Source: Bernardetiaceae bacterium (GTDB lineage: Bacteria; Bacteroidota; Bacteroidia; Cytophagales; Bernardetiaceae). From it: a stretch of 64,000 nucleotides of DNA. This document shows positions 16,177-26,372 of the stretch, in pieces (position 1 is the first letter of the stretch; every line of letters begins with the position of its first letter). Location: NCBI GenBank assembly GCA_020832465.1, contig JAFIER010000046.1, positions 23,795-87,794 of the forward strand, read 5' to 3'. The position numbers and the translations under genes were made by a program. The notes beneath the pieces were generated by a model, which ran no database searches, had not been told where the DNA came from, and worked only from the letters and a program-made list of their open reading frames with translations.

Positions 16177-16655
16177 AATACCAAACAGATTTGTACTACT
16201 GCGAAACTACTAAAATAAAAAAAACTATGTGTTAAGGATAGTTTAAAATATTGTTTTGTTTTATCAAAAATATAGGCTAAAAACTTTGTAACAATCTGAT
16301 TTATACAAAAGTTCATGGTATTTTTGAATTTTTATGCTAATGCAAAAAGTTCTACCTTAGCATGCGAATCAGAGATGCAGTGTTCGCCCCGCAAATTTTT
16401 ATAGTTCATTTTTAGTTTCAGCACTCACCATTTTTCGCCAACTATAGCCCGAAGATCCAGCTTCGGAAGTTTACAATAAAGCTGGAGCTTTAAATTAGCT
16501 TAGAAATAATATTTCTGACAGAAATGTTATTTTGGGGCTAATTTAGCAAAGTTGTTGTGCACCCTAATTTCTTACATTTAATTTTGTATCTTTGTAATGC
16601 GCTTGGGCGCAACGCCTAATTTATACGCTTGTTATTACCATTTGGAAAAATACTT
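16177..16655. other. Divergent intergenic region with family C fragment
   Basis: 479 bp between the divergent HNH nuclease and scpA. The left part is plain AT-rich DNA. From 16441 to 16564 lies a partial family C repeat: a CCGAAGATCCAGCTTCGG palindrome, an AGAAATAATATTTCT hairpin at 16502-16534, and an end GCTAATTTAGCAAAGTTG...TGCACCC. A TATCTTTG box at 16587-16594 fits the Bacteroidota -7 element and could serve scpA, although no clear -33 box is at the right distance. Confidence 0.6.
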
Positions 16656-17465
16656 ATGAATGCTTACGAAATAAAATTACCTATTTTTGAAGGTCCTTTT
16701 GACTTGCTTCTGTTTTTTATAGAGCGAGACGAGTTAGATATTTATGATATTCCGATAGCTAAAATTACAGGCGATTTTTTAGCTTATATGCGTGCGCTCG
16801 AGCAGCTCAACATCGAAGTAACCAGTGATTTTATCCTCATGGCAGCTACACTCATGAGTATCAAAGCCAAGATGCTAATTCCAAGAGAAGAACTCAATAA
16901 AGGCAGTAACGATCCACGCAAATCTTTAATTGATAAAATTCTGGAATACAAACGCTACAAACCCGTCTTAGAAAAACTCAAAGCCCTCGAGGAAGAAGAG
17001 GAAGGACGCTGGGCAAGAGGCAACCTTAAAGCAGAGCTCAAGCAACTTTCCAAAGAAATTCAAGGAGATATGGATTTGAAAGATTTGGATTTGTATAAGC
17101 TACTCCGCGCCTATCAAGAGGTTATAGCAGACTATGAGCTCCGCCGTACACGCATTCATAGCATACGCCCTTATCCTTACAGTGTGAGTGGGCAGCGCGA
17201 TTTTATGATTCGAGAGTTACAAAAACGAGAGCGTTGGCATTTCAAAGAAATTTTAGTGTATAGCGAAGATCGAATTTTAGTGGTTTTTAATTTTTTGGCA
17301 ATTCTCGAGCTTTTGCAACGAGGCGTACTCGGTATTGAGGCCGACCATTCGCCAGAATTTAATGATTTTATGATTTATTGGCAGGGCGATAATGAAGAAA
17401 ACGACGAGCATACAGCAACATTACCAAAAATGCCACAAGCAGGAAGCCAAACATCAATAGAATAG
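16656..17465 (+). CDS. scpA: Segregation and condensation protein A
   Basis: Kleisin subunit of the SMC-ScpA-ScpB condensin that compacts and segregates the chromosome. It is 269 residues from the start at 16656; the N-terminus MNAYEIKLPIFEGPFDLLLFFI is the classical ScpA opening, so the ATG 27 nt upstream is not used. ATLMSIKAKMLIPRE is the end of the SMC-neck-binding region, and EILVYSEDRILVVFNFLAILELLQRGVLGIE is the C-terminal winged helix that binds the SMC head. scpB is not adjacent. The last 32 codons overlap the convergent MFS gene by 98 bp, in a low-complexity acidic tail that looks dispensable. Confidence 0.93.
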   Translation: MNAYEIKLPIFEGPFDLLLFFIERDELDIYDIPIAKITGDFLAYMRALEQLNIEVTSDFILMAATLMSIKAKMLIPREELNKGSNDPRKSLIDKILEYKRYKPVLEKLKALEEEEEGRWARGNLKAELKQLSKEIQGDMDLKDLDLYKLLRAYQEVIADYELRRTRIHSIRPYPYSVSGQRDFMIRELQKRERWHFKEILVYSEDRILVVFNFLAILELLQRGVLGIEADHSPEFNDFMIYWQGDNEENDEHTATLPKMPQAGSQTSIE

Positions 17466-18708
17466 CGTAGCGTACATTGTCGCCTATAGCAAAAAAAGGC
17501 AATGCAAGCAATGATATAAGCAGTGTGCGTAGCAGTACATTAAACATACTAAATACGCTATTTACCCTGCCTACAAGCGCATTAGGAACTCGCTCTAAAA
17601 TGTAAGTCAGGCGCATGATGCGTGTGCTTGAGTTGGCAAAACCCATCACAAAACCCGCTAAGAGAAGTATCCATTCTGCTTTGCTAAAAAACAAAAAACA
17701 AAGACTTATAAGCACGATACCCATTGCCCACAAAATAGCAGTAGGTATGCTCAAGTATTTTAAGGCCTGCCGCACAAGCAAACCCGATATAACTGAACCA
17801 AAAGCCATGGTCATACGGTAAAGCCCAAATATTTGTGCATCTGATGCTAAATAATTGGTGATATACATAGGCAAAATCCCATACAAAATAACCAACATCG
17901 ATATAAAAACACTGAAAGATGACAAACCAAAAATCAATAGCAAACGATTGCTACGCAAATAACCAAAACCAGTTTTGATGCGCCTAAGCACCGGACCACG
18001 CTCAATTTGAGGTACTTGAAACGGCCGATAGCGAATTTGTATAATAAAAATAACCGCAAGCAAATAAGCACAACCATCGATAAAAAATATTTGTTCAATC
18101 CCTAATTTAGGCACGTATAAAGTCCAATGGAAAGACCAACTACCTAACTGCAAAAACATAGATCGCTCAAAACCCTCAAGCAAGAGCGCGCCCAAAAAGC
18201 CCGCCGTAGCTAATGCAGACTGACCCACAACTTCAATATAAGAGTTGATACGGCTGTAATCTTCTGGTGCTACAAGCTGCTGTGCAAAAGCATAAAGATT
18301 CGGAAAATGAACCTGATAACCCAGCATCGTTATCATAAAAACTGATAATATAGCATAGCTCGGAAGCCCACCTTCCACAAGACCTATAGTGCCGATAATA
18401 AAAATTAAAAGCCCCTCTGTAATGTTGCGCACCAAAAATACCAATTTACGTGGATAGCGATCTACTAATGAACCCGCAAAAAGTCCCCAAAAAAGCATGG
18501 CAAAAGTAATCAAAGCATAATAAAAATTGAAAGTTTCTGACGCACCTATACGAGCAAAATGCCAAGGCACGCTAATCATAGCTATGCCTTGTGCCATACC
18601 CAAAAGTGCATTAGCAAGAAAAAGATAAACAATAGCAGATTTATTAGGCATAAAATCTAAATAGTCGGAAAGGTGAGATGAGGTATTCGAAAAGAACTGC
18701 GGCTGCAA
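17368..18708 (-). CDS. MFS transporter (MFS_3 / enterobactin-exporter-like)
   Basis: Permease of 446 residues with about 12 hydrophobic helices. ALITFAMLFWGLFAGSLVDRYPRKLVFLVRNI is the conserved loop region after helix 2, and the sequence resembles the MFS_3 group of exporters. The first 20 residues are hydrophilic, so the true start could be the Met at residue 16. The C-terminal 33 codons overlap the 3' end of scpA on the other strand, yet the reading frame closes naturally after a basic tail, so both ends look genuine. The substrate is unknown and it is not in an operon. Confidence 0.85.
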   Translation of the reverse strand: MQPQFFSNTSSHLSDYLDFMPNKSAIVYLFLANALLGMAQGIAMISVPWHFARIGASETFNFYYALITFAMLFWGLFAGSLVDRYPRKLVFLVRNITEGLLIFIIGTIGLVEGGLPSYAILSVFMITMLGYQVHFPNLYAFAQQLVAPEDYSRINSYIEVVGQSALATAGFLGALLLEGFERSMFLQLGSWSFHWTLYVPKLGIEQIFFIDGCAYLLAVIFIIQIRYRPFQVPQIERGPVLRRIKTGFGYLRSNRLLLIFGLSSFSVFISMLVILYGILPMYITNYLASDAQIFGLYRMTMAFGSVISGLLVRQALKYLSIPTAILWAMGIVLISLCFLFFSKAEWILLLAGFVMGFANSSTRIMRLTYILERVPNALVGRVNSVFSMFNVLLRTLLISLLALPFFAIGDNVRYAILLMFGFLLVAFLVMLLYARRFLHYRPANKS

Positions 18709-18915
18709 AAGCTATGATTGCCAATGCTTAAATAATTTCACAATTTTTACGTCGTTTTAATAAAAAATTCGTATTTTGGTAGTGGGTAATAAGTAAAGCC
18801 AAGTAAGGCTTTAAAACTGCCTATTTTCAAAAAATGTTATATTTTGTTTCAATTTTGCCATATTTTGAAAGACGCTCAAAGTTGAATTTAACAGAATCAA
18901 AAATATTAAATCAAT

Positions 18916-20226
18916 ATGTCCCGAACTCTCTTGCTTACTTTGATTTGCCTGCTTGCATCGCTTTTGCAAGCACAAGACAAAAAAAATGATTATTTTGCTA
19001 ACTTAGATAAGGCTTTCGAGCATAAGGATTTGCGCTATAGCTTTCATGGCCTTATGGTTTATGATTTAGACAAACAAAAAACATTATATAGCTATAATGC
19101 CGACCGCTATTTTACGCCTGCTTCTAATGTCAAAATTGCAACTTTTTATGTCGGTTTGAAAGCATTAAAAACGCAGCTACCTTCTATTAAGTACCTTATT
19201 AAAGGCGATTCACTTATTTTTTGGGGAACGGGAGACCCTACGTTTTTACACCCCAAGTTTGATAATCAAGCAGTTTTTAATTTTTTTAAACAGCATACAA
19301 ACAAAAAACTTTTTTTTGCTACGAATAACTTTACTGACGAACATTTTGGAGACGGCTGGGCATGGGAAGACTACCGCACCCGTTTTGCACCCGAGAAATC
19401 CGCTTTTCCTATCTATGGCAATGCCGTAGAGTTTACGGCTGACGAGGATTGTAAAGTTACGGCTTCGCCTGAAATATTTATTTATTTTAGCGAGGACGAA
19501 AACTTGGATACAAAGCGTAAGTTTGAAATTACACGCAACTTAGGTGAAAATTATTTTAGATACAAATTAGATAATTTCAAAGGATCGGTAAGCCATACCG
19601 TACCCTTCCACGCCACGCCTATTTTTATAGCACAACTTCTTAGCGATACATTGCGCATGCCCGTAGGCCTGATAGATTACCCCTGCCCAGCTAATCTGAC
19701 TACACTTTATACCGCAAATCGCAATGAAGTGCTTAAGCGTGTGATGGTATATAGTGATAATTTTTTGGCAGAGCAAACCCTACTCATGGCTTCAGAAGTT
19801 ATTTTTGGAGACTTGAACACAACCCAAGTTATCAATTTTGCAAAGCGTTACTACCTCAATGACTTAGAGCAAATGCCACGATGGGTCGACGGCTCGGGGC
19901 TGTCTCGTTATAATCTGTTCACGCCTCATTCTTTTGTGCAGATTTTGGCAAAAATTCATAAAATCATGCCCGAAAAAGAACTTTTTGAAATGATGGCAGC
20001 AGGCGGAAAATCAGGCACACTCTACCGAAGGTATAAAAAATATCCTACTTTTCTCTATGCCAAAACAGGTACTCTGAGCAACCACCACTGCCTGAGTGGA
20101 TACCTGGTTACAAAAAGTGGAAAACGCTTGTGTTTTTCTTTTTTGAATAACCACCATATCGTCTCCGCAGGTAAAATCGCAGACCACATGGAAAAAATAC
20201 TTACCGATATTTACCTAAACTATTAG
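18916..20226 (+). CDS. dacB: D-alanyl-D-alanine carboxypeptidase/endopeptidase (PBP4 type)
   Basis: Periplasmic class C penicillin-binding protein that trims or cleaves peptidoglycan cross-links. At 436 residues it is close to PBP4. A signal peptide (MSRTLLLTLICLLASLLQAQ) is followed by the three active-site motifs: SNVK (the SxxK box, in FTPASNVKIATFY), SDN in MVYSDNFLAEQTLL, and KTG in YAKTGTLSNHHCLSG. WVDGSGLSRYN is also typical of PBP4. The MTPs before the SxxK box and the order of motifs fit peptidase family S13. The gene is monocistronic, with AT-rich flanks and no repeats. Confidence 0.93.
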   Translation: MSRTLLLTLICLLASLLQAQDKKNDYFANLDKAFEHKDLRYSFHGLMVYDLDKQKTLYSYNADRYFTPASNVKIATFYVGLKALKTQLPSIKYLIKGDSLIFWGTGDPTFLHPKFDNQAVFNFFKQHTNKKLFFATNNFTDEHFGDGWAWEDYRTRFAPEKSAFPIYGNAVEFTADEDCKVTASPEIFIYFSEDENLDTKRKFEITRNLGENYFRYKLDNFKGSVSHTVPFHATPIFIAQLLSDTLRMPVGLIDYPCPANLTTLYTANRNEVLKRVMVYSDNFLAEQTLLMASEVIFGDLNTTQVINFAKRYYLNDLEQMPRWVDGSGLSRYNLFTPHSFVQILAKIHKIMPEKELFEMMAAGGKSGTLYRRYKKYPTFLYAKTGTLSNHHCLSGYLVTKSGKRLCFSFLNNHHIVSAGKIADHMEKILTDIYLNY

Positions 20227-20439
20227 GCAGATAGCGATAAAACGATACGTTATTGAATCTTAAAACAATGAAAATATATCCCCAACTGATTCATTTGTAT
20301 AACTTTAGCGCACAATTATTTGTTTTTATTAAACTTAGACTGTATATTTAGCGTTAATTGTGATTAAACGAGCAAATATAACCTACCTCAATCAATCCCT
20401 GAGGCTATGCAATATCCAAAAATCTAATATCTATTTCTT

Positions 20440-23400
20440 ATGCGAGTAAATTTTTACCTAAGTTATATTATTCTTACCCTCAGTATTTTATGCTTTTCAA
20501 TGCTTAAATTGAAAGCACAAGGTACTGATTTGCAACCATTAAGTGATAAACTTATGGTAAAGGTAAAGGCTTCAGCTAGCGCACGCACGGCAGAGCACTT
20601 TGCTAATGTACCACTGCAAAAATTGCAAATTAAGGAAACAAAAAGTACATTCTCGGATATTATACGAAATAGCCCCAGAACTCGCCAACAAGCTAATATG
20701 CGCAAAGCACCCCTACCAGAAGGTGTCAAAACAGATATCGAAAATCTACATCAAGTTACAATCGCAGAGGGGCAGACAGTAGAAGAAGCCATAGCTTACT
20801 TCTCAGCACAAGATTGGGTAGAATATGCCGAGCCTATTTATCCACACGAACTTATGGGACCGCCACCGCCATATATCCCTGACGACCCTATGGTGCAATG
20901 GCATCTAAACGTGAGCCAGTTTTACCAAGCATGGGGATTGCATCAAGGCGATACGAATACCGTAATTGGAATTATAGACACAGGGCTTTTCAAAGGACAC
21001 CCCGATTTGATAGGTAATGTATATTACAACAATGCAGAGCGGTACGGTACGCCAGGGTTTGATGACGACGGAAACGGATTTGTAGATGATTCCTTAGGAT
21101 ATGATTTTGGCGATTGGAATGCCGATGTATCTGATGTTCACGCCCACGGCACAGCCGTAGCTGGCATGTCTAGTGCTGTTGTTGATAACGGAATAGGTAT
21201 TGCAGGCGGTGGTTTCAAATGCCGTTTTATGCCTTTGAAAGTAATGAACTCAAGCATGCGCATTGTCAATATGTTTGAGGCTATGGTGTACGGAGCTGAA
21301 AATGGTTGTGATATTATAAACCTTTCACTCGGACGTGCTTATGTACGCTTTCAATGGGAACAGGAAGTAATTAACTATGTAGCACTCGAGCGGGATGTCA
21401 GCATCATCGCATCGGCGGGTAATGCCTTTCATGAAATGGATTACTACCCCGCTGCTTATCAATATGTGCTCTCCGTAGCCCATTCGCAATCGAGTGATGC
21501 AAGGGCTAATGGTACATTTCATCGTTCAATATCAATAATGGCGCCCGGCTTAGGCACGCTCACAACCTATAACCCATTTTTCCCACCCGGAGGTTGGTAT
21601 CGCTGGGGGACAGGCTCGTCCTTCGCCGCACCACTAACGGCAGGAGCTGTCGGACTCGTAAGAAGTGCTTTTCCCGAACTTACGGGATTGCAAGCCAACG
21701 AACTTGTGAGGGTAACCTCTGACAACCGCTACGACTTACCCGCTAATGCACCCTATTTAGAAAAAATAGGCTACGGACGGCTCAATGCTTTCCGCGCACT
21801 TGCCGAGCGAAATATAGCCAAATCCGTACGTATGGATAATTTTTCTTATCAAGGTTCGCACCCTGATTTTGCCGTCTCAGGCGATGTCATAGAAATTACA
21901 GCAGATTTTATCAATTATTTAGCACCCACAAGTAGCAATCTCAAAATTAAGATATCTACGGAGTCGCCCTATGCTACGGTGATAGATAGCGTTTTTAATA
22001 TGGGGGCAACGCCCACCCTCGAACGAAGAACAAATAGCGACCAAAAATATCGCATAGCCGTCGCTGCTGATGCGCCTTTAAACCACGCTATTATTGTGAG
22101 ATTGGGCTACGAAGATGGTGACTACAATGATTACGAATACTTTACAGTCTATGCAAATCCTAAATCGCTCGTTATCCCCTTCAATACTATGAGTTATGCA
22201 CTCAATAGCAACGGACGCTGGGGCTTTTACGACCGCAGTTTTCGATATGGAGATGCGATTCGCGCTGATGATGATATGGTCCTTACCGATGGAGGTCTTA
22301 TGATTGCGCAAAGCAGCACAAAAGTTTCTGATTGTGTAATTACACACCCTCCAAGTGGGTTTTTTAATAATCATTTTACCATAGAAAATGCCCCTGATTA
22401 TAACGAACAAACTCCTTTTTACAAAGAAGCACAAACCGCATTTTCAGATACAGCAGCGCACCCCACGCCTATAGGTGTGCATGTTAGTAAGAGAGTTTGG
22501 GGAAATACGAATACGCCCCACCACAAGTATATCATTGCCGAGTATAGCATCAGAAATGTAAGTGGTGCATTTATAGATTCTCTCAATGTAGGGCTTTATG
22601 CCGATTGGAACATCGGTAACTTTAATAATAATTACGCACGCTGGGATAATGTAAGACAATTTGGCTACGTCTATGAACCAGGAGGAAAGTACGCCGCTAT
22701 CAAATCTACACAACCTAATCGCAATTATTTTGCCCTAGACCTCACTGATGTCGGTGGTGATAATATCAACCTGCTCGATAGCTTTACTGTTGCCGAAAAA
22801 TATCAAACCCTCTCCCAGCGCATCAAAAGACCAGAAGCGGGGTTTCTTACCACAGGTAACAATGTAGCCCACGTCGTAGGCTCTACAATTTTTGCTATAA
22901 ATGCTGGTGAAACGCGTATTATTCGCTTTATCATCAGTACTGGAAATAGCTTGCCCGAAGTAATTCAAGCCATTCAGCAAGCAGAGCTGAGCCTCAACCC
23001 GACGACAAGCCGTAGCCCCGCACCGCTTTTGAGCGATACGCTTTGCGCAACGCCGCCTTATCTTGTAAGTCCATCGGGTGGTTCGCAGTTTAGATTTTAT
23101 AAAACGGATAATACGCAAACACCAGTGCACATAGGTGCTACCTATACAATACCCCCTTCTGAAATAAATGTACCTCTTTATGTAACAAATGTAGATTCTA
23201 CGTTGGAGGGCACACCTGGGTATGTAAAGTTTCAAGCTATTCTCAACGAACCAGAAGTGGATTTTTCACTGCCCGATACCTTAGATATTACCACAGGCGC
23301 GCCCTTGCTCGTAACTGCTACGGGAAGTACGCCACTTATTTCTTGGACTTGGAACTTTGGCGACGGCACGCCTGATGTAACAGGGGCAAGTTCGCTATCA

Positions 23401-25227
23401 CATAATTATAATTCTCAAGGACTTTTTGAAGTTAGCTTGCATGCTACGGATACTTTTGGTTGCGAAAAAATAGTTACACGCTCGCTTTGGGTAGTCAGGA
23501 AAAGTCCTACGCCAATTATAGGTACAATCCCACAAGCCTGCCCGGAGCAGGAAGTTACGATTGCACCAGAAGGTGGAAGCCATTTTAAGTTTTTTGATAT
23601 GAACGGCGAGCTTTTACATTCAGGTAGTGAGCTTACGCTCAATGGCGTTACTCACGATTCTGTATATGTAGCCAATTACGATTCCTTGCGTCCAAGTGAG
23701 CGCGTTTTTGTGCGCATACGCCGCACAGTACTTGCACCGCAAATCAATGCTTCGCCCATGTTTGATTCTGTTTTATATGCCAATGTTGTCTTTCGTGATA
23801 TAGGTGAAAATCAGTACAACACTATTGAAAGACGCTGGGATTTTGGCGACGGCACTGCACCAAAGTTTGGCGCTCTTGTAACGCATACTTATGCTGCACA
23901 AGGCATTTATACCGTAAGGCTTAAAGTTACAGATGTTACGGGTTGTGTCGTAGAGGTCAGTCGTGAGTTTAGAGTTGGTAAGCGCGCTGATGCACCGTTG
24001 CTGCCCTCCGTGATTACAATTTGTAAAAATGGCAGTGCGGTTATCAAACCAGAAATTGGCACTAATTTTAACTTTTATACCGATACGACGGAAGCACCTA
24101 TTGCTTCTGGTCGTGCTTATATCCTTGAGTATGCCGAAGATATGCCTGATGTAATTTATGTAACCCGCACGGATTCTATTATAGAGAGCATCGCTACTGC
24201 AGTTTTTATTGAGCATATAGAGGCTATTGCTAACTTTGAGTTTAATCGAGAGTTGTTCTTAAACGAGAGCAATACTGTAAATTTTGAAGATAGAAGTCCT
24301 GATGCTGTATATTGGGAATGGGATTTTGGCAACGGGCGCACTTCTTTTTTACAAAATCCTTCCTCGCAGTTTTTTGCGGAGGGTGAGTATGAAATTCGTT
24401 TGCGCATCCGTGATAGTCGGGGTTGCGAAGCAGAGCGAACTAAAATACTTACGACTTTTAGCCGTTCGCCACAGCCGCAGCACCCACCAGTATATATATG
24501 TCATAATGATTCTGTAACGCTTACCCCACGAGGTGGTTCGCTCTTTAGGTTTTATCGTGGAAATACGGATACGGAGCCTGTGCATGTCGGTAATTCATAC
24601 CATTTAGGTTGGGTAACGGCCCCTCAAACTTATTTTATTACCTGTGCAGATTCAACCCTTGAGAGTGTAGCTCGCCGTGTAGATGTATTGCTTAGTAAGC
24701 CTTTTGCTGATTTTGAAATGAGTAGCGATACCGTCAATTTATTCTATCGAGAAACGCTCACACTTACGGATAGAAGCGAGGGTGCAACCCGTCGTCGCTG
24801 GCAAGTAAGCAGTGGCGTAGGAAGTGCAGAAGCAGAGTGGGAGGTGGCTTTTGAAGAAAAAGGCACTTATGAAATTCGCTTGGTTGCTTTTGATTCTTTG
24901 GGCTGTATAGATACACTATCACGTTTTGTGCAGGTAATTGATACACCCATTATCAACGCTATTGATTCTAATAAAAATTACAGTTTGATGGTGTATCCCA
25001 ATCCAACAACTGATATTGTCAATGTTATCTTAAATCTAAGGCAGAGTCAATTTGCACAGCTTAGTGTGTATGATAATAGAGGTGTGAGTGTATTAGAATT
25101 GCCTCGTAAACAAATTACGCAAGAGCATTACGTGCTCGATTTAAAACGATTAAGCCATGGTATGTATCATTTACGTATTGTCATGGATAGTGAGGTGATA
25201 TACTACAAAATCGTACTTCAAAAATAA
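20440..25227 (+). CDS. Subtilisin-family protease exported by T9SS, with four Ig-like/PKD modules
   Basis: Secreted S8 serine peptidase of 1595 residues. After a signal peptide (about 1-27) comes a fervidolysin-like propeptide region, then the catalytic domain. The triad is Asp180 (IGIIDTGLFKGHPDL), His236 (HAHGTAVAG) and Ser394 (GTGSSFAAPLTAG), with SAGN as the oxyanion site. About 430-850 is a beta-rich region. From about 858, four tandem modules of about 160 residues begin at about 858, 1022, 1183 and 1343. Each has an Ig-like half ending in a GGSxFxFY-type motif and a PKD half with FGDG or a variant (NFGDGTP, DFGDGTA, DFGNGRT; the fourth is degenerate). The last 80 residues, with VYPNPTTDIVNV and GMYHLRIV, are a type A T9SS sorting domain. 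The protein should be cell-surface or extracellular. It is monocistronic. Confidence 0.92.
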   Translation: MRVNFYLSYIILTLSILCFSMLKLKAQGTDLQPLSDKLMVKVKASASARTAEHFANVPLQKLQIKETKSTFSDIIRNSPRTRQQANMRKAPLPEGVKTDIENLHQVTIAEGQTVEEAIAYFSAQDWVEYAEPIYPHELMGPPPPYIPDDPMVQWHLNVSQFYQAWGLHQGDTNTVIGIIDTGLFKGHPDLIGNVYYNNAERYGTPGFDDDGNGFVDDSLGYDFGDWNADVSDVHAHGTAVAGMSSAVVDNGIGIAGGGFKCRFMPLKVMNSSMRIVNMFEAMVYGAENGCDIINLSLGRAYVRFQWEQEVINYVALERDVSIIASAGNAFHEMDYYPAAYQYVLSVAHSQSSDARANGTFHRSISIMAPGLGTLTTYNPFFPPGGWYRWGTGSSFAAPLTAGAVGLVRSAFPELTGLQANELVRVTSDNRYDLPANAPYLEKIGYGRLNAFRALAERNIAKSVRMDNFSYQGSHPDFAVSGDVIEITADFINYLAPTSSNLKIKISTESPYATVIDSVFNMGATPTLERRTNSDQKYRIAVAADAPLNHAIIVRLGYEDGDYNDYEYFTVYANPKSLVIPFNTMSYALNSNGRWGFYDRSFRYGDAIRADDDMVLTDGGLMIAQSSTKVSDCVITHPPSGFFNNHFTIENAPDYNEQTPFYKEAQTAFSDTAAHPTPIGVHVSKRVWGNTNTPHHKYIIAEYSIRNVSGAFIDSLNVGLYADWNIGNFNNNYARWDNVRQFGYVYEPGGKYAAIKSTQPNRNYFALDLTDVGGDNINLLDSFTVAEKYQTLSQRIKRPEAGFLTTGNNVAHVVGSTIFAINAGETRIIRFIISTGNSLPEVIQAIQQAELSLNPTTSRSPAPLLSDTLCATPPYLVSPSGGSQFRFYKTDNTQTPVHIGATYTIPPSEINVPLYVTNVDSTLEGTPGYVKFQAILNEPEVDFSLPDTLDITTGAPLLVTATGSTPLISWTWNFGDGTPDVTGASSLSHNYNSQGLFEVSLHATDTFGCEKIVTRSLWVVRKSPTPIIGTIPQACPEQEVTIAPEGGSHFKFFDMNGELLHSGSELTLNGVTHDSVYVANYDSLRPSERVFVRIRRTVLAPQINASPMFDSVLYANVVFRDIGENQYNTIERRWDFGDGTAPKFGALVTHTYAAQGIYTVRLKVTDVTGCVVEVSREFRVGKRADAPLLPSVITICKNGSAVIKPEIGTNFNFYTDTTEAPIASGRAYILEYAEDMPDVIYVTRTDSIIESIATAVFIEHIEAIANFEFNRELFLNESNTVNFEDRSPDAVYWEWDFGNGRTSFLQNPSSQFFAEGEYEIRLRIRDSRGCEAERTKILTTFSRSPQPQHPPVYICHNDSVTLTPRGGSLFRFYRGNTDTEPVHVGNSYHLGWVTAPQTYFITCADSTLESVARRVDVLLSKPFADFEMSSDTVNLFYRETLTLTDRSEGATRRRWQVSSGVGSAEAEWEVAFEEKGTYEIRLVAFDSLGCIDTLSRFVQVIDTPIINAIDSNKNYSLMVYPNPTTDIVNVILNLRQSQFAQLSVYDNRGVSVLELPRKQITQEHYVLDLKRLSHGMYHLRIVMDSEVIYYKIVLQK

Positions 25228-25536
25228 TCTATTATTTGCTGGCTGGCGAGTAGGCAATTTCTGAAGCTGGAGCTTCGGGCTACAGTTTGCAAAAAACTGT
25301 TAGTGCTGCACAACATATAGGCAATTCATAGCCCTTTTATCTATCGCTAAAAAAAGAGGGCTTATCTTTACAAAACAAATTTCTATCGAAAAAAGAAGGT
25401 GTATTTTGAAAATAGCATCAAATTTGAACCTTGATGTTTTAGGGAACTTTGTTATTTTTGCGCTTTATCAAATTTCGGTTTGATAAAATCAAAAAATAAA
25501 TTATTGTGTTTAAAATTTTATAAATCAAAATATACC
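25228..25536. other. Intergenic region with a family C fragment
   Basis: 309 bp after the subtilase. A short fragment of the family C repeat (about 25253-25287) carries the TGAAGCTGGAGCTTCGGG palindrome and CTACAG; neither element end is present. The rest is AT-rich and probably holds the promoter of the following gene. Confidence 0.5.
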
Positions 25537-26214
25537 ATGAAAAAATACTGTTTGGGGATTTTTGCCTTTTGCTTTTTGAGCTTTTTTATGTTTACTTCTA
25601 CCGATAGCTCGGCACAAGAAATGAGTAAAGATGAGAAAAAGCAATGGAAAAAACGAATGAAAGATATGAGCCTCGAGGAATTTAAATCTACAATGCAAGA
25701 ATACTCCTCGCTCAAAACCGAAGCAGAAGGGCTAAAGCGCCAAGTACGTTCTATGAGCCAAGCCATTTCTGACCGTGATGTTATTATTGATAGCTTGAGG
25801 TCGGTAGCACGTGAGGGAAACCAAGCTAAACCTAAAGAAAACAAATCCTCGACTGAAAATCCTGATAATTATGAACAAGGTAAAGTCTATAGGGTGCAGG
25901 TCGGCGCTTTTAAAAATAAAGACCTTACCAAGTACACAGAACACCCAAGGTTTCATGCCGAACACGATGGTGATAATGTCAAAAAATATACAATAGGTAC
26001 ATTTAGGGACTACTGGGAGGCTGATTTATTTAAAAAATACCTCCGTGAAATGGGCGTAAAAGACGCATGGATTGTTGCTTATGTTGATGGAAAGCGCACT
26101 GATATTAAAAACGTACTCGGCGAGGCTGATATTAAAATGGTACAAGACGGAGAAAGCAAAAATAGCGATGTCGGTGGTGGTTCTAATAATAAAAGTAGCG
26201 ATGATGGCTGGTAG
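25537..26214 (+). CDS. Secreted SPOR-like protein with coiled coil
   Basis: Protein of 225 residues from the ATG at 25537. That start puts the signal peptide (MKKYCLGIFAFCFLSFFMFTSTDSSAQ) at the N-terminus; the frame's earlier start at 25480 adds 19 basic residues and is unlikely. Residues about 30-95 are charged and coiled-coil-like (KDEKKQWKKRMKDMSLEEFK, EAEGLKRQVRSMSQAISDRD). GKVYRVQVGAFKNKDLTKY begins a SPOR-like fold that continues through FRDYWEADLFKKYLREMGVKDAWIVAYVDGKR. SPOR domains bind denuded peptidoglycan glycans. The tail is Ser/Gly/Asn-rich. Bacteroidota encode similar proteins in gliding/T9SS neighbourhoods, and a PorP/SprF-like gene follows, but no function is proven. Confidence 0.8.
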   Translation: MKKYCLGIFAFCFLSFFMFTSTDSSAQEMSKDEKKQWKKRMKDMSLEEFKSTMQEYSSLKTEAEGLKRQVRSMSQAISDRDVIIDSLRSVAREGNQAKPKENKSSTENPDNYEQGKVYRVQVGAFKNKDLTKYTEHPRFHAEHDGDNVKKYTIGTFRDYWEADLFKKYLREMGVKDAWIVAYVDGKRTDIKNVLGEADIKMVQDGESKNSDVGGGSNNKSSDDGW

Positions 26215-26230
26215 GCTATACCATATAGCT

Positions 26231-26372
26231 CACACTACTATACATTTTTTCATAGCGTTATGGAAAATGGGCTTAGAAATAACATTTCTCAAAGAAATGT
26301 TATTTCTATATGGATTTTCCACAGCTTAGGCTTTGCAAACCTCAGGGTATGGAAAAAATGTATAATAGTGTG
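26231..26372. repeat. Family B repeat, 142 bp
   Basis: Left end CACACTACTATACATTTTTT and right end AAAAAATGTATAATAGTGTG form an inverted repeat of about 24 bp. Inside are the AGAAATAACATTTCT / AGAAATGTTATTTCT hairpin (26275-26307) and further CATAGCG and TATGG arms. The ends are CACACTAC rather than CATACTAC. I could not find a convincing flanking duplication. Confidence 0.7.

Noticed and set aside
22078..24585. Several antisense frames of 60-166 residues within the subtilase gene
   Set aside because: They lie opposite a well-supported large gene, have unusual composition and no recognisable domains.
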